Shown here: positions 17,276-24,597 of the stretch, piece after piece
Numbering within the stretch: position 1 is the first letter of the stretch
How the letters are laid out: each line of letters starts with the position of its first letter
Assembly: GCA_965220505.1 (NCBI GenBank)
Contig: CBDCQE010000003.1
Span: 620,001 to 684,000 of the forward strand
Reading direction: 5' to 3'
From: Bin87 sp965220505
Lineage (GTDB): Bacteria; Chloroflexota; Dehalococcoidia; Lucifugimonadales; UBA3495
DNA: 64,000 nucleotides
The notes under the pieces: generated by a model
What the model was told of the DNA's origin: nothing
Databases searched by the model: none
Seen by the model: only the letters and a program-made list of their open reading frames with translations
Translations under genes and position numbers: made by a program

Positions 17276-19366
17276 ATGCACTTCCGCATCGCCGACACGT
17301 TCACCGCAAGTCTCGGCCGGCTGCCCAATGAGCAGCAGCGGGCCGCCAAGACCACCGCCTTTGACCTGCAAACGGATCCGTCCCAGCCAGGGTTGGGCGT
17401 GCATAAACTGAGCAACACCAGGGACCCCAATTTCTGGTCGGCTCGCGTCAACCTGGACCTGCGCATCATTTTCCACCGCGCCGGCGAGGATGTCGTTCTT
17501 TGCTTCGTTGGGCACCACGACGACGCCTACCGGTGGGCGGAGCGACGCAAGCTGGAGGCCCATCCCACCACCGGCGCCGCCCAATTGGTCGAACTGCGTG
17601 AGGTGGTCCAGGAAATTGCGGTGCCCGTGTACGTGGAGACTGTCGTTGCGCTGCCACCGAAACCGCCGCTGTTGGCCCACATACCGCATGACCAACTGCT
17701 GGGCTACGGCGTGCCTGTCGAATGGCTCGACGATGTGAGGGCTGCCAGCGAGGACGGCGTGCTGGACCTGGCCGAGCACCTCCCCACCGAGGCTGCGGAG
17801 GCGTTGCTGGAATTAGCCGTGGGCAAGTACCCGCAGCCGTCCCTGCCCGCGCCGTCGGGCGCCGACCCCTTCGACCATCCCGATGCGCTGCGCCGTTTCC
17901 GGGTGATGCGGAACGTGGAGGAACTGGCCGTCGCGCTGGAGTACCCCTGGGAGAAGTGGACTATATTCCTTCACCCCGAGCAGCAGGCAATGGTGGAACG
18001 GTGCTACAACGGGCCGGCCCGGGTGTCCGGCTCTGCTGGCACCGGCAAGACGGTGGTGGCCCTGCATCGAGCGGCTCACCTGGCCATTGCCAACCCGTCT
18101 GCCCGGGTGCTCTTCACCACGTTTTCGGACGCACTGGCGCGTCTGCTGCAAACCAAGCTGAAACTGCTGACCAACCACGACCGTGCGATCCTCAACCGTA
18201 TCACTGTCGCGTCGTTGGACAGCGTCGCGGTAGACCTGTACGGCGAGCGGTTCAGCAAACCCAAACTGGCGGACCGGCGGGATATAGAAGGACTCATCCA
18301 GGAAGCCGTCCAGTGGCGCGGCAGCAGTTTCTCCGCGGCGTTCCTGCGCACGGAATGGGAGCGTGTGGTTGATGGCTGGCAGTTGGATACCTGGGAGGAC
18401 TACCGCGGTATCCGGCGGGCGGGCCGCCAACGCCGGCTTTCCGAAGCGCAACGCAAGACGCTGTGGCCGGTGTTTGAATGGGTCAAGTCTGGTTTGGTGC
18501 GGGAAGGGCTAACCACCCGGGCTGCGCTGTTCGGGCGGCTGACGTCCGCGTTGGGGGAAACGGGCGAACGGCCTTTCGACTACGTGGTGGTGGACGAAGC
18601 CCAGGATGTGAGCGTGCCTCAACTGCGGTTTCTTGCCACGCTGGCCGGCGGCAGGGAGAATGGGCTGTTCTTCGCGGGCGACCTGGGCCAGCGGATCTTC
18701 CAGCAGCCGTTCTCGTGGCGAGAGTCGGGCGTAGACATTCGCGGCCGCTCCCAGACGCTGCGCGTCAACTACCGGACATCGCATCAGATCAAGGCACAGG
18801 CAGACCGCCTGCTGGACCCTGAAATTGCCGACGCCGACGGCAACCTAGAAGAGCGCAGCGGCACCATATCCATGTTCAATGGGCCAATGCCCACGGTGAA
18901 GTTGCTGGACGATGAGGAAGGCGAGACTCGAGCCGTGACCGAATGGCTCAAGCAAGGCCTCTCGGATGGCCTGCAGCCAGGTTCGGATGGCCTGCAGCCA
19001 GGTGAGGTCGGGGTCTTCGTGCGCTCCCGGGACCAGATGGACAGGGCAATTTCGGTTGCCAACTGCGCCGACTTGCCATTTGTCGTCCTAGACGACCAGG
19101 ACGAAATGGTCGATGGTTGCGCGACGATAGGAACCATGCATCTGGCCAAGGGCCTGGAATTCCGCGCCGTTGCTGTCGTGGCCTGCGATGCGGAAGTGAT
19201 CCCGCTGCAATCCCGCGTCGAAGAGATCACCGACGAGGCAGACCTCGACGAAGTGTATAACACGGAACGAAACCTGCTGTACGTTGCCTGCACCAGGGCG
19301 CGGGATCGCCTGCTCGTTACGGGTGTCAAGCCGGCGTCAGAGTTCCTGGATGACCTGCTCGGTTGA
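17276..19366 (+). CDS. RelE-like domain fused to UvrD/Rep-family helicase
   Basis: 696 residues; ATG 17276 follows GAGGTG by 6 nt. Residues 1 to about 100 form a RelE/ParE-like fold (FTASLGRLPNEQQRA, VNLDLRIIFHRAGEDVVLCF, HHDDAYRWAERR). Then comes an SF1A helicase with Walker A GSAGTGKTVVALH, Walker B DYVVVDEAQD, motif III GDLGQRIFQQPFSWRE and motif VI YVACTRARDRL. UvrD-type helicases move 3'-5' on DNA. This RelE-UvrD fusion is a known family, but its role is unclear. A 21-bp direct tandem duplication (18962-18982 and 18983-19003) repeats the seven residues SDGLQPG in frame before motif V. No cognate antitoxin gene is adjacent. Confidence 0.85.
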   Translation: MHFRIADTFTASLGRLPNEQQRAAKTTAFDLQTDPSQPGLGVHKLSNTRDPNFWSARVNLDLRIIFHRAGEDVVLCFVGHHDDAYRWAERRKLEAHPTTGAAQLVELREVVQEIAVPVYVETVVALPPKPPLLAHIPHDQLLGYGVPVEWLDDVRAASEDGVLDLAEHLPTEAAEALLELAVGKYPQPSLPAPSGADPFDHPDALRRFRVMRNVEELAVALEYPWEKWTIFLHPEQQAMVERCYNGPARVSGSAGTGKTVVALHRAAHLAIANPSARVLFTTFSDALARLLQTKLKLLTNHDRAILNRITVASLDSVAVDLYGERFSKPKLADRRDIEGLIQEAVQWRGSSFSAAFLRTEWERVVDGWQLDTWEDYRGIRRAGRQRRLSEAQRKTLWPVFEWVKSGLVREGLTTRAALFGRLTSALGETGERPFDYVVVDEAQDVSVPQLRFLATLAGGRENGLFFAGDLGQRIFQQPFSWRESGVDIRGRSQTLRVNYRTSHQIKAQADRLLDPEIADADGNLEERSGTISMFNGPMPTVKLLDDEEGETRAVTEWLKQGLSDGLQPGSDGLQPGEVGVFVRSRDQMDRAISVANCADLPFVVLDDQDEMVDGCATIGTMHLAKGLEFRAVAVVACDAEVIPLQSRVEEITDEADLDEVYNTERNLLYVACTRARDRLLVTGVKPASEFLDDLLG
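18962..19003 (+). repeat. Two tandem copies of a 21-bp unit inside the helicase gene
   Basis: Two identical 21-bp units (18962-18982, 18983-19003) encode SDGLQPG twice in frame. The unit contains CTGCAGCCAGG. This looks like a recent slippage duplication that leaves the frame intact. Confidence 0.85.
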
Positions 19367-19397
19367 CCATTCACGGTCAAGGTCGGCTGTTACGCGA

Positions 19398-19444
19398 ATG
19401 ACATTTAACAGTATGTGCGTGTTATAATTGCTGACAATGTCAGC
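19398..19444 (+). promoter_or_regulatory. Promoter with palindromic operator for the QatC-like operon
   Basis: A TATAAT -10 box lies at 19423-19428. Upstream, ATGACA at 19398-19403 (one mismatch to TTGACA, 19-nt spacer) is the best -35. Two bases after the -10 box comes a perfect inverted repeat, GCTGACAATGTCAGC (7-bp arms, 19430-19444), spanning the expected transcription start. Such placement fits repression by an XRE regulator. The operon encodes one (21511), so autoregulation is the simplest reading. Confidence 0.65.
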
Positions 19445-19480
19445 CCACTTCAATAAATGCTGACGGCCAAGGAGTTCTCG

Positions 19481-20134
19481 ATGGTAGAACGCGATCGTTT
19501 TGAAAAGCCATTCGGGCCTGGGTGGATTGCAGCGTACCGATATGCGCGCGATGGTAACGCAACCACAGAAGAGATCTGCGACAAGCTGGTTACTGCGCTG
19601 AGCAGGGTATTGCGCCGAAATGGTGGTGTGCCGAGTCTCGACGAAATTGCCGGCATTCTAGCCGAGGCACGTGAGGTCGGCGTGATGGCCGCGTTTGACT
19701 CCCTCGATAGCGTTGTTCAGGTTGAAGATGGGCATGTGCATACAGCTGTCGCCGCAGACGTCGCGAAGTCTCTGATCGTCCAATTGGAAACGGCAGAATG
19801 GTCCGGGGAAAACCCCAACCTAGGAGATCGTTTGACGGAGGATACGTGCTTGGCGTTGGTTGAACGTTACTATTTCGCCAAAGCCCGGCAGCCATTGCTC
19901 TACGAACAGCGATTTGCCAACTACGATGAGGCCGCGATCTGGCAGGGGTCCGTTGAGGATGTTCTGCGTCCCCAATTGGCGAAACTAGCCAAGAAGCTCA
20001 CAACCAGGACAGACGGCAAAGGATTGCGTGCGCCTTCACGCCTCGCAAAGAAAGCAAGCACCAGCGATTTGCTCAACGAAAACCTACTCGCTGGGCGGCC
20101 GTTGAAGCCTTCTTCCGCAGGGCGATCTCTATGA
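19481..20134 (+). CDS. Unknown first gene of the QatC-like/XRE-ImmA operon
   Basis: 217 residues. ATG 19481 was chosen over 19457 because AAGGAG lies 7 nt upstream. It is soluble and helical, with a conserved-looking N-terminus (FEKPFGPGWIAAYRYARDG) and LTEDTCLALVERYYFAKAR in the middle. The C-terminal tail is basic (LAKLAKKL, SRLAKKAS). It has no nuclease, NTPase or membrane motif and does not look like QatB. It overlaps the QatC-like gene by 4 nt (ATGA), so both proteins are made together and probably interact. I cannot assign a function. Confidence 0.65.
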   Translation: MVERDRFEKPFGPGWIAAYRYARDGNATTEEICDKLVTALSRVLRRNGGVPSLDEIAGILAEAREVGVMAAFDSLDSVVQVEDGHVHTAVAADVAKSLIVQLETAEWSGENPNLGDRLTEDTCLALVERYYFAKARQPLLYEQRFANYDEAAIWQGSVEDVLRPQLAKLAKKLTTRTDGKGLRAPSRLAKKASTSDLLNENLLAGRPLKPSSAGRSL

Positions 20135-21501
20135 TCTCTTTTGAATACTCGTACGATTTTTCGGATCAAGAGAAATGGCACGGATCCGCGCGGCTCTTCT
20201 GGATCGACCGAGACCCTCTGTCGCGGACCTTTGCCAAAGAGCTGCCGGCACCAGCCGCAGACCTGCTCGATGTCGTTGGCTTCATATATGCGGCAGACCG
20301 ACAGTCTCCTCGTAGATACCGTGGCGTGGCTACGGGTCAACGCAAATTCAACCTGCGGGTCCCGGTGCGCCAGCCCGGTGTCTGGTCTTCACCAGAACTG
20401 ACGCGGCAACTCCAACAGTTGTTAAGGTGGATCAGCGGAGACGTTTGGGCGTTTGAGTTTGTCGGTTCGAGGGAAACCAATAAAGCCCAAGGCGTGCAAG
20501 ATTTCTTGTTCGAGCTGCCGCCAAAAATGCCCGTTTCGGTCTCGCTGTTCAGCGGCGGCCTCGATTCCCTCGCCGGTTTGGCACGACACACGCTGGGTTC
20601 CCCGGGTGGCACCCGCATCTTGGTATCAGGTCGTACCCACGACAGGCTTGCCGGCCAGCAAAAGCGGCAGGTGCGCAGGATCAGAGCCGTTTGTGGCAGC
20701 ACGCTGCCTGTCGAGGGGCAGAACCTGTGGCACGTTTCCGTGCCTTACGGGATAAGCGCAGGAGGCAGCACTAACGAAGAGAAAGGTCAGCGTACCCGCG
20801 CTTTGGTTTTCCTTGCCGTTGGGGCGATCACCGCCATGCAGGCAGGCGCAGACACCCTTTGGGTCTACGAAAACGGCATTGGGGCACTGAACTTACCCCT
20901 CAACGCAACTCAGATCGGTACGGACAATTACCGCGGCGTTCATCCGCGGTCGCTGTGCATGGCACAAAAGTTGTTCGAGTCAGCATTGGGACGACCCTGC
21001 CGAATCAGAAACCCGTATCTCTTCACCACCAAAGCCGAAATGTGCAGGTCGTTACGTCCATCCGGTCTCGCGGACGTGGTCAGCGAAACGATGTCGTGTG
21101 ATGGCTACCCTCAGCGAGTGCGCCGACAATCCCAATGCGGTCACTGCACGTCCTGTGTCCTCCGTCGGCAAGCTCTTCATTCAAGCGGATTATCGCACCG
21201 TGATCATGGGCAATCGTATCGATGCGACATCTTTCAGTCACAGCGCAATTTTGATCAGGATCAAGCCCATGGATTCATGGTGATGTCCGAGCAAGTTAGG
21301 CAGATAGCCGGTTGCCTCGCCTCCGAAAATCCTTGGGCAAAGCTGGCGACTGCTTTTCCAGAATTGCTCATAACCGTCAAAGTAATCGCATCCGAGCAGG
21401 ATCTGACCAGTGAACAGGCTGAGACCAACCTGCTTGGTCTTTTCCAAGATCACCTTCAAGAGTGGACCGCGTTTTCGGAAGCTGTCGGGATTTCGGTGTA
21501 G
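20131..21501 (+). CDS. QatC-like protein: QueC-type PP-loop ATPase with extra N-terminal domain
   Basis: 456 residues. PP-loop SGGLDS lies at residues 141-146. Zinc-type cysteines C323, C336, C339 and C342 are in CGHCTSCVLRRQA. A ~135-residue N-terminal domain precedes the PP-loop. That domain aligns with qatC of this window (here RQPGVW and WISGDVWAFEFV; in qatC REPELW and FLTGDIWELTFV). The middle also aligns (ENGIGALNLPLN here, ENGFISLNVPLT in qatC). It is therefore a QatC homologue rather than housekeeping QueC. No qatA, qatB or tatD-like gene is next to it; it sits with an unknown gene, an XRE-ImmA regulator and a PIN-like gene. QueC ATPases make a nitrile from a carboxylate; defence homologues may modify other targets, which is unknown here. 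Confidence 0.8.
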   Translation: MISFEYSYDFSDQEKWHGSARLFWIDRDPLSRTFAKELPAPAADLLDVVGFIYAADRQSPRRYRGVATGQRKFNLRVPVRQPGVWSSPELTRQLQQLLRWISGDVWAFEFVGSRETNKAQGVQDFLFELPPKMPVSVSLFSGGLDSLAGLARHTLGSPGGTRILVSGRTHDRLAGQQKRQVRRIRAVCGSTLPVEGQNLWHVSVPYGISAGGSTNEEKGQRTRALVFLAVGAITAMQAGADTLWVYENGIGALNLPLNATQIGTDNYRGVHPRSLCMAQKLFESALGRPCRIRNPYLFTTKAEMCRSLRPSGLADVVSETMSCDGYPQRVRRQSQCGHCTSCVLRRQALHSSGLSHRDHGQSYRCDIFQSQRNFDQDQAHGFMVMSEQVRQIAGCLASENPWAKLATAFPELLITVKVIASEQDLTSEQAETNLLGLFQDHLQEWTAFSEAVGISV

Positions 21502-21510
21502 GAGGGTCCA

Positions 21511-22740
21511 ATGCAAGAATCTTTTGTTGATACTGCTGACCCGAAGTTGCTGGGACAACGCCTTCAAGAAGCGCGCCGAGCTCGCGGTCTGACGCAGCAG
21601 CACGTCGCCGAGTCTATGGGCATGGCACGCACTACCGTCACTGCTCTTGAAAAAGGTGATCGCCGTATTCGGCCAGGCGAATTGATCAGCCTGGCCCAGC
21701 TTTATGGCAGGCCTGTAGGCTACTTCATAGGCTCAAGAAAAACCGTAAGTGATTTTTCTGTTCAATTCCGAACGGCGTTGAATGATACCAGGGGAGCAGA
21801 AACTCAGCAGGCGCTGAATCAAGGAGTCCACGATTTCCAGGACCTGTGTGAAGACTACCTGTACTTGGAGACGGTCAACGGGATGAGCCCCCAGCAATCG
21901 TATCCAGCCCAGTATGCAGTCTCCGGCTTTCCGCCTGAGGATGCTGCTGAAGACGTGGCCGCCTCCGAAAGAAATCGGTTGGGACTTGGGGATGGACCGA
22001 TCCTAAACCTGAGAGAGATTCTCGAAAACGAAGTGGGGCTGCGTATTTTCTACGCAGACTTGCCATCGAACCTCGCTGGGATCTTCACTTTCACGGAAGA
22101 ATTGGGTGGCTGCATTGCCATAAATGCGCGCCATCCCGAAGAGCGGCGGCGATGGTCATTGGCGCACGAATATGGTCATTTTCTCACCAGTCGGTTTCGT
22201 TCCGAAGTGACCCTAGTGAGTAGCATCGGGCGTGTCTCCGCATCAGAGCGGCTCGCCGATGCTTTTGCCGCTGCGCTGCTGATGCCGGCGACTGGGTTGC
22301 GTCGGAGGTTCTACCAAATTTCCCGCGCCGCCGAAGGAAACGTCACCGCCGCCGAGATATGCCGACTCGCCAATTATTATTTCGTGTCGGTCGAGGCCAT
22401 GATGCTGCGTCTTGAAGGGTTGAATCTACTTCCTGGCAGTACTTGGGAACGACTGCGCGATAGAGGATTCAAGGTCCGAGAGGCGCAGGAGCAACTGGGG
22501 CTCGTCGCCTACCCACATGATGATGATCCGCTACCGCTGCGCTACAGGTTGCTGGCGGTTCAAGCTTATGAAGAAGGCGAGCTGACCGAGGGCGAATTGT
22601 GTCGCTTGCTGAGGCAGGACCGCCTTTCGACGCGGCAAACGGTACAGAGCATGACCAACCCCCTGCGCCTGATGGGCGATGATGGGTTGATGGCGATTCC
22701 TATTGATCTGTCGAGCCGAGTGACGGGTACCAGGGGGTAG
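21511..22740 (+). CDS. XRE helix-turn-helix fused to ImmA/IrrE metalloprotease
   Basis: 409 residues, ATG 21511 after GGAGGG, 9 nt behind the QatC-like stop. The N-terminal HTH_3 domain (residues about 14-70: LQEARRARGLTQQHVAESMG, ARTTVTALEKGDRRI) is joined to an ImmA/IrrE domain with HEYGH at residues 219-223 and DAFAAALLMPA downstream. The C-terminal ~80 residues (LPLRYRLLAVQAYEEGELTE) are a dimer-type helical region. A regulator and its protease in one chain is a known arrangement for stress- or phage-induced derepression. It probably binds the palindrome at 19430 and releases it on a signal. Confidence 0.85.
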   Translation: MQESFVDTADPKLLGQRLQEARRARGLTQQHVAESMGMARTTVTALEKGDRRIRPGELISLAQLYGRPVGYFIGSRKTVSDFSVQFRTALNDTRGAETQQALNQGVHDFQDLCEDYLYLETVNGMSPQQSYPAQYAVSGFPPEDAAEDVAASERNRLGLGDGPILNLREILENEVGLRIFYADLPSNLAGIFTFTEELGGCIAINARHPEERRRWSLAHEYGHFLTSRFRSEVTLVSSIGRVSASERLADAFAAALLMPATGLRRRFYQISRAAEGNVTAAEICRLANYYFVSVEAMMLRLEGLNLLPGSTWERLRDRGFKVREAQEQLGLVAYPHDDDPLPLRYRLLAVQAYEEGELTEGELCRLLRQDRLSTRQTVQSMTNPLRLMGDDGLMAIPIDLSSRVTGTRG

Positions 22741-22748
22741 GAACCTTA

Positions 22749-23318
22749 GTGGGAGAGCAGCAAGCCACCAACGTCCTCCTGCTGGACGCCAGCTGCCTGC
22801 TCAATTTGTACGGCACTGGCCGCCTGCATGATATCGCACTGGCCATAAAAAGGCGGCTCGGCGTGGCCCACTATGTGTTGGACGCCGAAGTGCTGTTCAT
22901 CAGAAGCACCAGCGTCTGCGGCGAATTCCAGGGCGTGGTCCCGGTGGACTTGACTTCTCTTATCTGCGAGGGTCTCGTCGAAACGTTTGATTTGGATGCA
23001 CCGATTGAACAGGCTTACTTCGTGATGCTGGCGTCGATCATCGACGACGGGGAAGCGCTCACCGGATCCGTAGCCATCAGTCGCGGATTTGCCATAGGGA
23101 TTGATGACCGGAAAGCCAGGCGCTTGCTGAGTGAGCGATCCCCAGACATAGTGCTGGTCTCTACCCTGGAGATCTTGCAGGAATGGTCGGCGACTGTCTC
23201 AGAAACGGAATTGCGCGATGCGTTAATCACTATGTCATCAGCGGCCAACTATGTGCCCGGCCGTCGAGACCCTCTTTACGATTGGTGGTATCACATCGTG
23301 AGTAGCAGTACCAACTAA
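22749..23318 (+). CDS. PIN-like domain protein, last gene of the QatC-like operon
   Basis: 189 residues from a GTG start at 22749 (AGGAA 6 nt upstream; no ATG fits), 8 nt after the XRE-ImmA stop. PIN-like features are the N-terminal LLLDASCLLNLY, then DDGEALTGSVAISRG, and IGIDDRKARRLL, giving spaced acidic residues as in DUF3368-type PIN proteins. It would be a metal-dependent RNase if active, and could be the toxic effector of the operon. Its close partner is the XRE-ImmA regulator, a pairing known in ImmA/PIN-like toxin modules. The assignment rests on motifs alone. Confidence 0.7.
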   Translation: MGEQQATNVLLLDASCLLNLYGTGRLHDIALAIKRRLGVAHYVLDAEVLFIRSTSVCGEFQGVVPVDLTSLICEGLVETFDLDAPIEQAYFVMLASIIDDGEALTGSVAISRGFAIGIDDRKARRLLSERSPDIVLVSTLEILQEWSATVSETELRDALITMSSAANYVPGRRDPLYDWWYHIVSSSTN

Positions 23319-23387
23319 AGCTTTCTTAGGGTTTCGCCCTGAACCCACCACGTTACCCTGTGTGCAAAGTCCGAAAAGGAGCCGCAT

Positions 23388-24593
23388 ATGCCGTCCGCCG
23401 TTCTTGCCTGGCTCGATTATTCAGAGGCCGATCAGCGTCGTGCTCGGGAGATCGTTGCGATGTTCTCCCAGCCTGAGAGCCGCGACGAGTTGGGCCTCGG
23501 CCAGATCCGGGATGCTTTGAGCGATACTCTGTTCCCGGGAACCTCTGTGCTGCTCACTCGGGCTCGGTATCTGCTGTTCGTCCCATGGCTTTACCGCGAA
23601 GGCGCCCGCCGCGGGCGCCAGGGATCACAGCTTTCTTCCTGGGTAGATGCGCAGGAACGGCGGCTGATCGGCGCGTTGGGTAACGGAGGAGATACCTCGG
23701 GGTTGATTGGAGGGGTCGTGGGTGAGCGAGTCCAAAACCTGCCCTCCACCATCTATTGGAACAGCCTGCGTCGCTTCGGAATCTTGAGGCACGATGTAAA
23801 TCCCGCACAGATCGCGGGCCTGCGTCAAGTCTCGCGATCTCTGGATGACGCGACGGAGTTTGTCGAACGCCCCGAGTCGGTCTGGGATCCCTCGATGCCG
23901 GCGCCTCCCGAGGACTTCTTTGCGCTCGCCAGTTGCGAATTCGCCTTGACGCGAGACGAAGCGACCTGGCTTGCCGAACGCATCAGCCAAGCTGCGCCCG
24001 ACACCCTGCTGGAATTTTTGGTCGGGAAAGGCAACCGACGCCCTGAAATCGCCCGGTTCGCCTGGGACGACGGCGAGGCCAATTTAGCCGGGGACCAGGT
24101 TCGCGACGCGCTGAACGAGGCTCGGCGGTTCGCCGTTGCGATGCACGGAGCGGCCCTGCTCTACAACGTGCTCCTGGCAGAACGCGCCGACCAGTTGGGG
24201 CTTCCCCAGCATGAGGGGCGACGGGACCATTTCGCCCATTGGCTTGGCCGGTGGAGAAATGAGGTGGAGGAACATGCCCTGGCAGAGTGGGACCTGGACC
24301 AGTTATGGGCCCTGGTTGCAGCGCAGGGGAAGCCGGTTTCGCCGCCTACGCGCGTTTTCGTGACTCGATGGGTCGGCCTGGTACGCGGACCAAGTGGGCT
24401 GGATCTGGCAGGCGATCAAGCGGCCCGAAACCTGATTCGAGAGCGAGAAATCCATCAAAAACGCGGCCAGGCGCGGCTTACCAACGACCGGCTCATGCGC
24501 CAGTGGGGAGGGGCATCCGGATCCGGCCGCCTCAATTTCCGTTGGCCGGTGGTAGCCCGCCTGCTGAATGACATCGCGGAGGGCAGGAAATAA
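23388..24593 (+). CDS. DUF6361-like protein
   Basis: 401 residues, ATG 23388 preceded by AAAAGGAG. The N-terminus SAVLAWLDYSEADQRRAREIVAMF and the FPGTSVLLTRARYLLFVPWLY segment are what I associate with DUF6361 proteins. It is mostly helical with no catalytic motif; the C-terminal tail is basic (IREREIHQKRGQARLTNDR). It starts an operon with a phospholipase-D-like and a helicase gene, the next start being 4 nt after its stop. The family has no established function; the recurrent neighbours imply phage or plasmid defence. The name is recalled from the sequence pattern and should be confirmed by a profile search. Confidence 0.65.
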   Translation: MPSAVLAWLDYSEADQRRAREIVAMFSQPESRDELGLGQIRDALSDTLFPGTSVLLTRARYLLFVPWLYREGARRGRQGSQLSSWVDAQERRLIGALGNGGDTSGLIGGVVGERVQNLPSTIYWNSLRRFGILRHDVNPAQIAGLRQVSRSLDDATEFVERPESVWDPSMPAPPEDFFALASCEFALTRDEATWLAERISQAAPDTLLEFLVGKGNRRPEIARFAWDDGEANLAGDQVRDALNEARRFAVAMHGAALLYNVLLAERADQLGLPQHEGRRDHFAHWLGRWRNEVEEHALAEWDLDQLWALVAAQGKPVSPPTRVFVTRWVGLVRGPSGLDLAGDQAARNLIREREIHQKRGQARLTNDRLMRQWGGASGSGRLNFRWPVVARLLNDIAEGRK

Positions 24594-24597
24594 AGCC

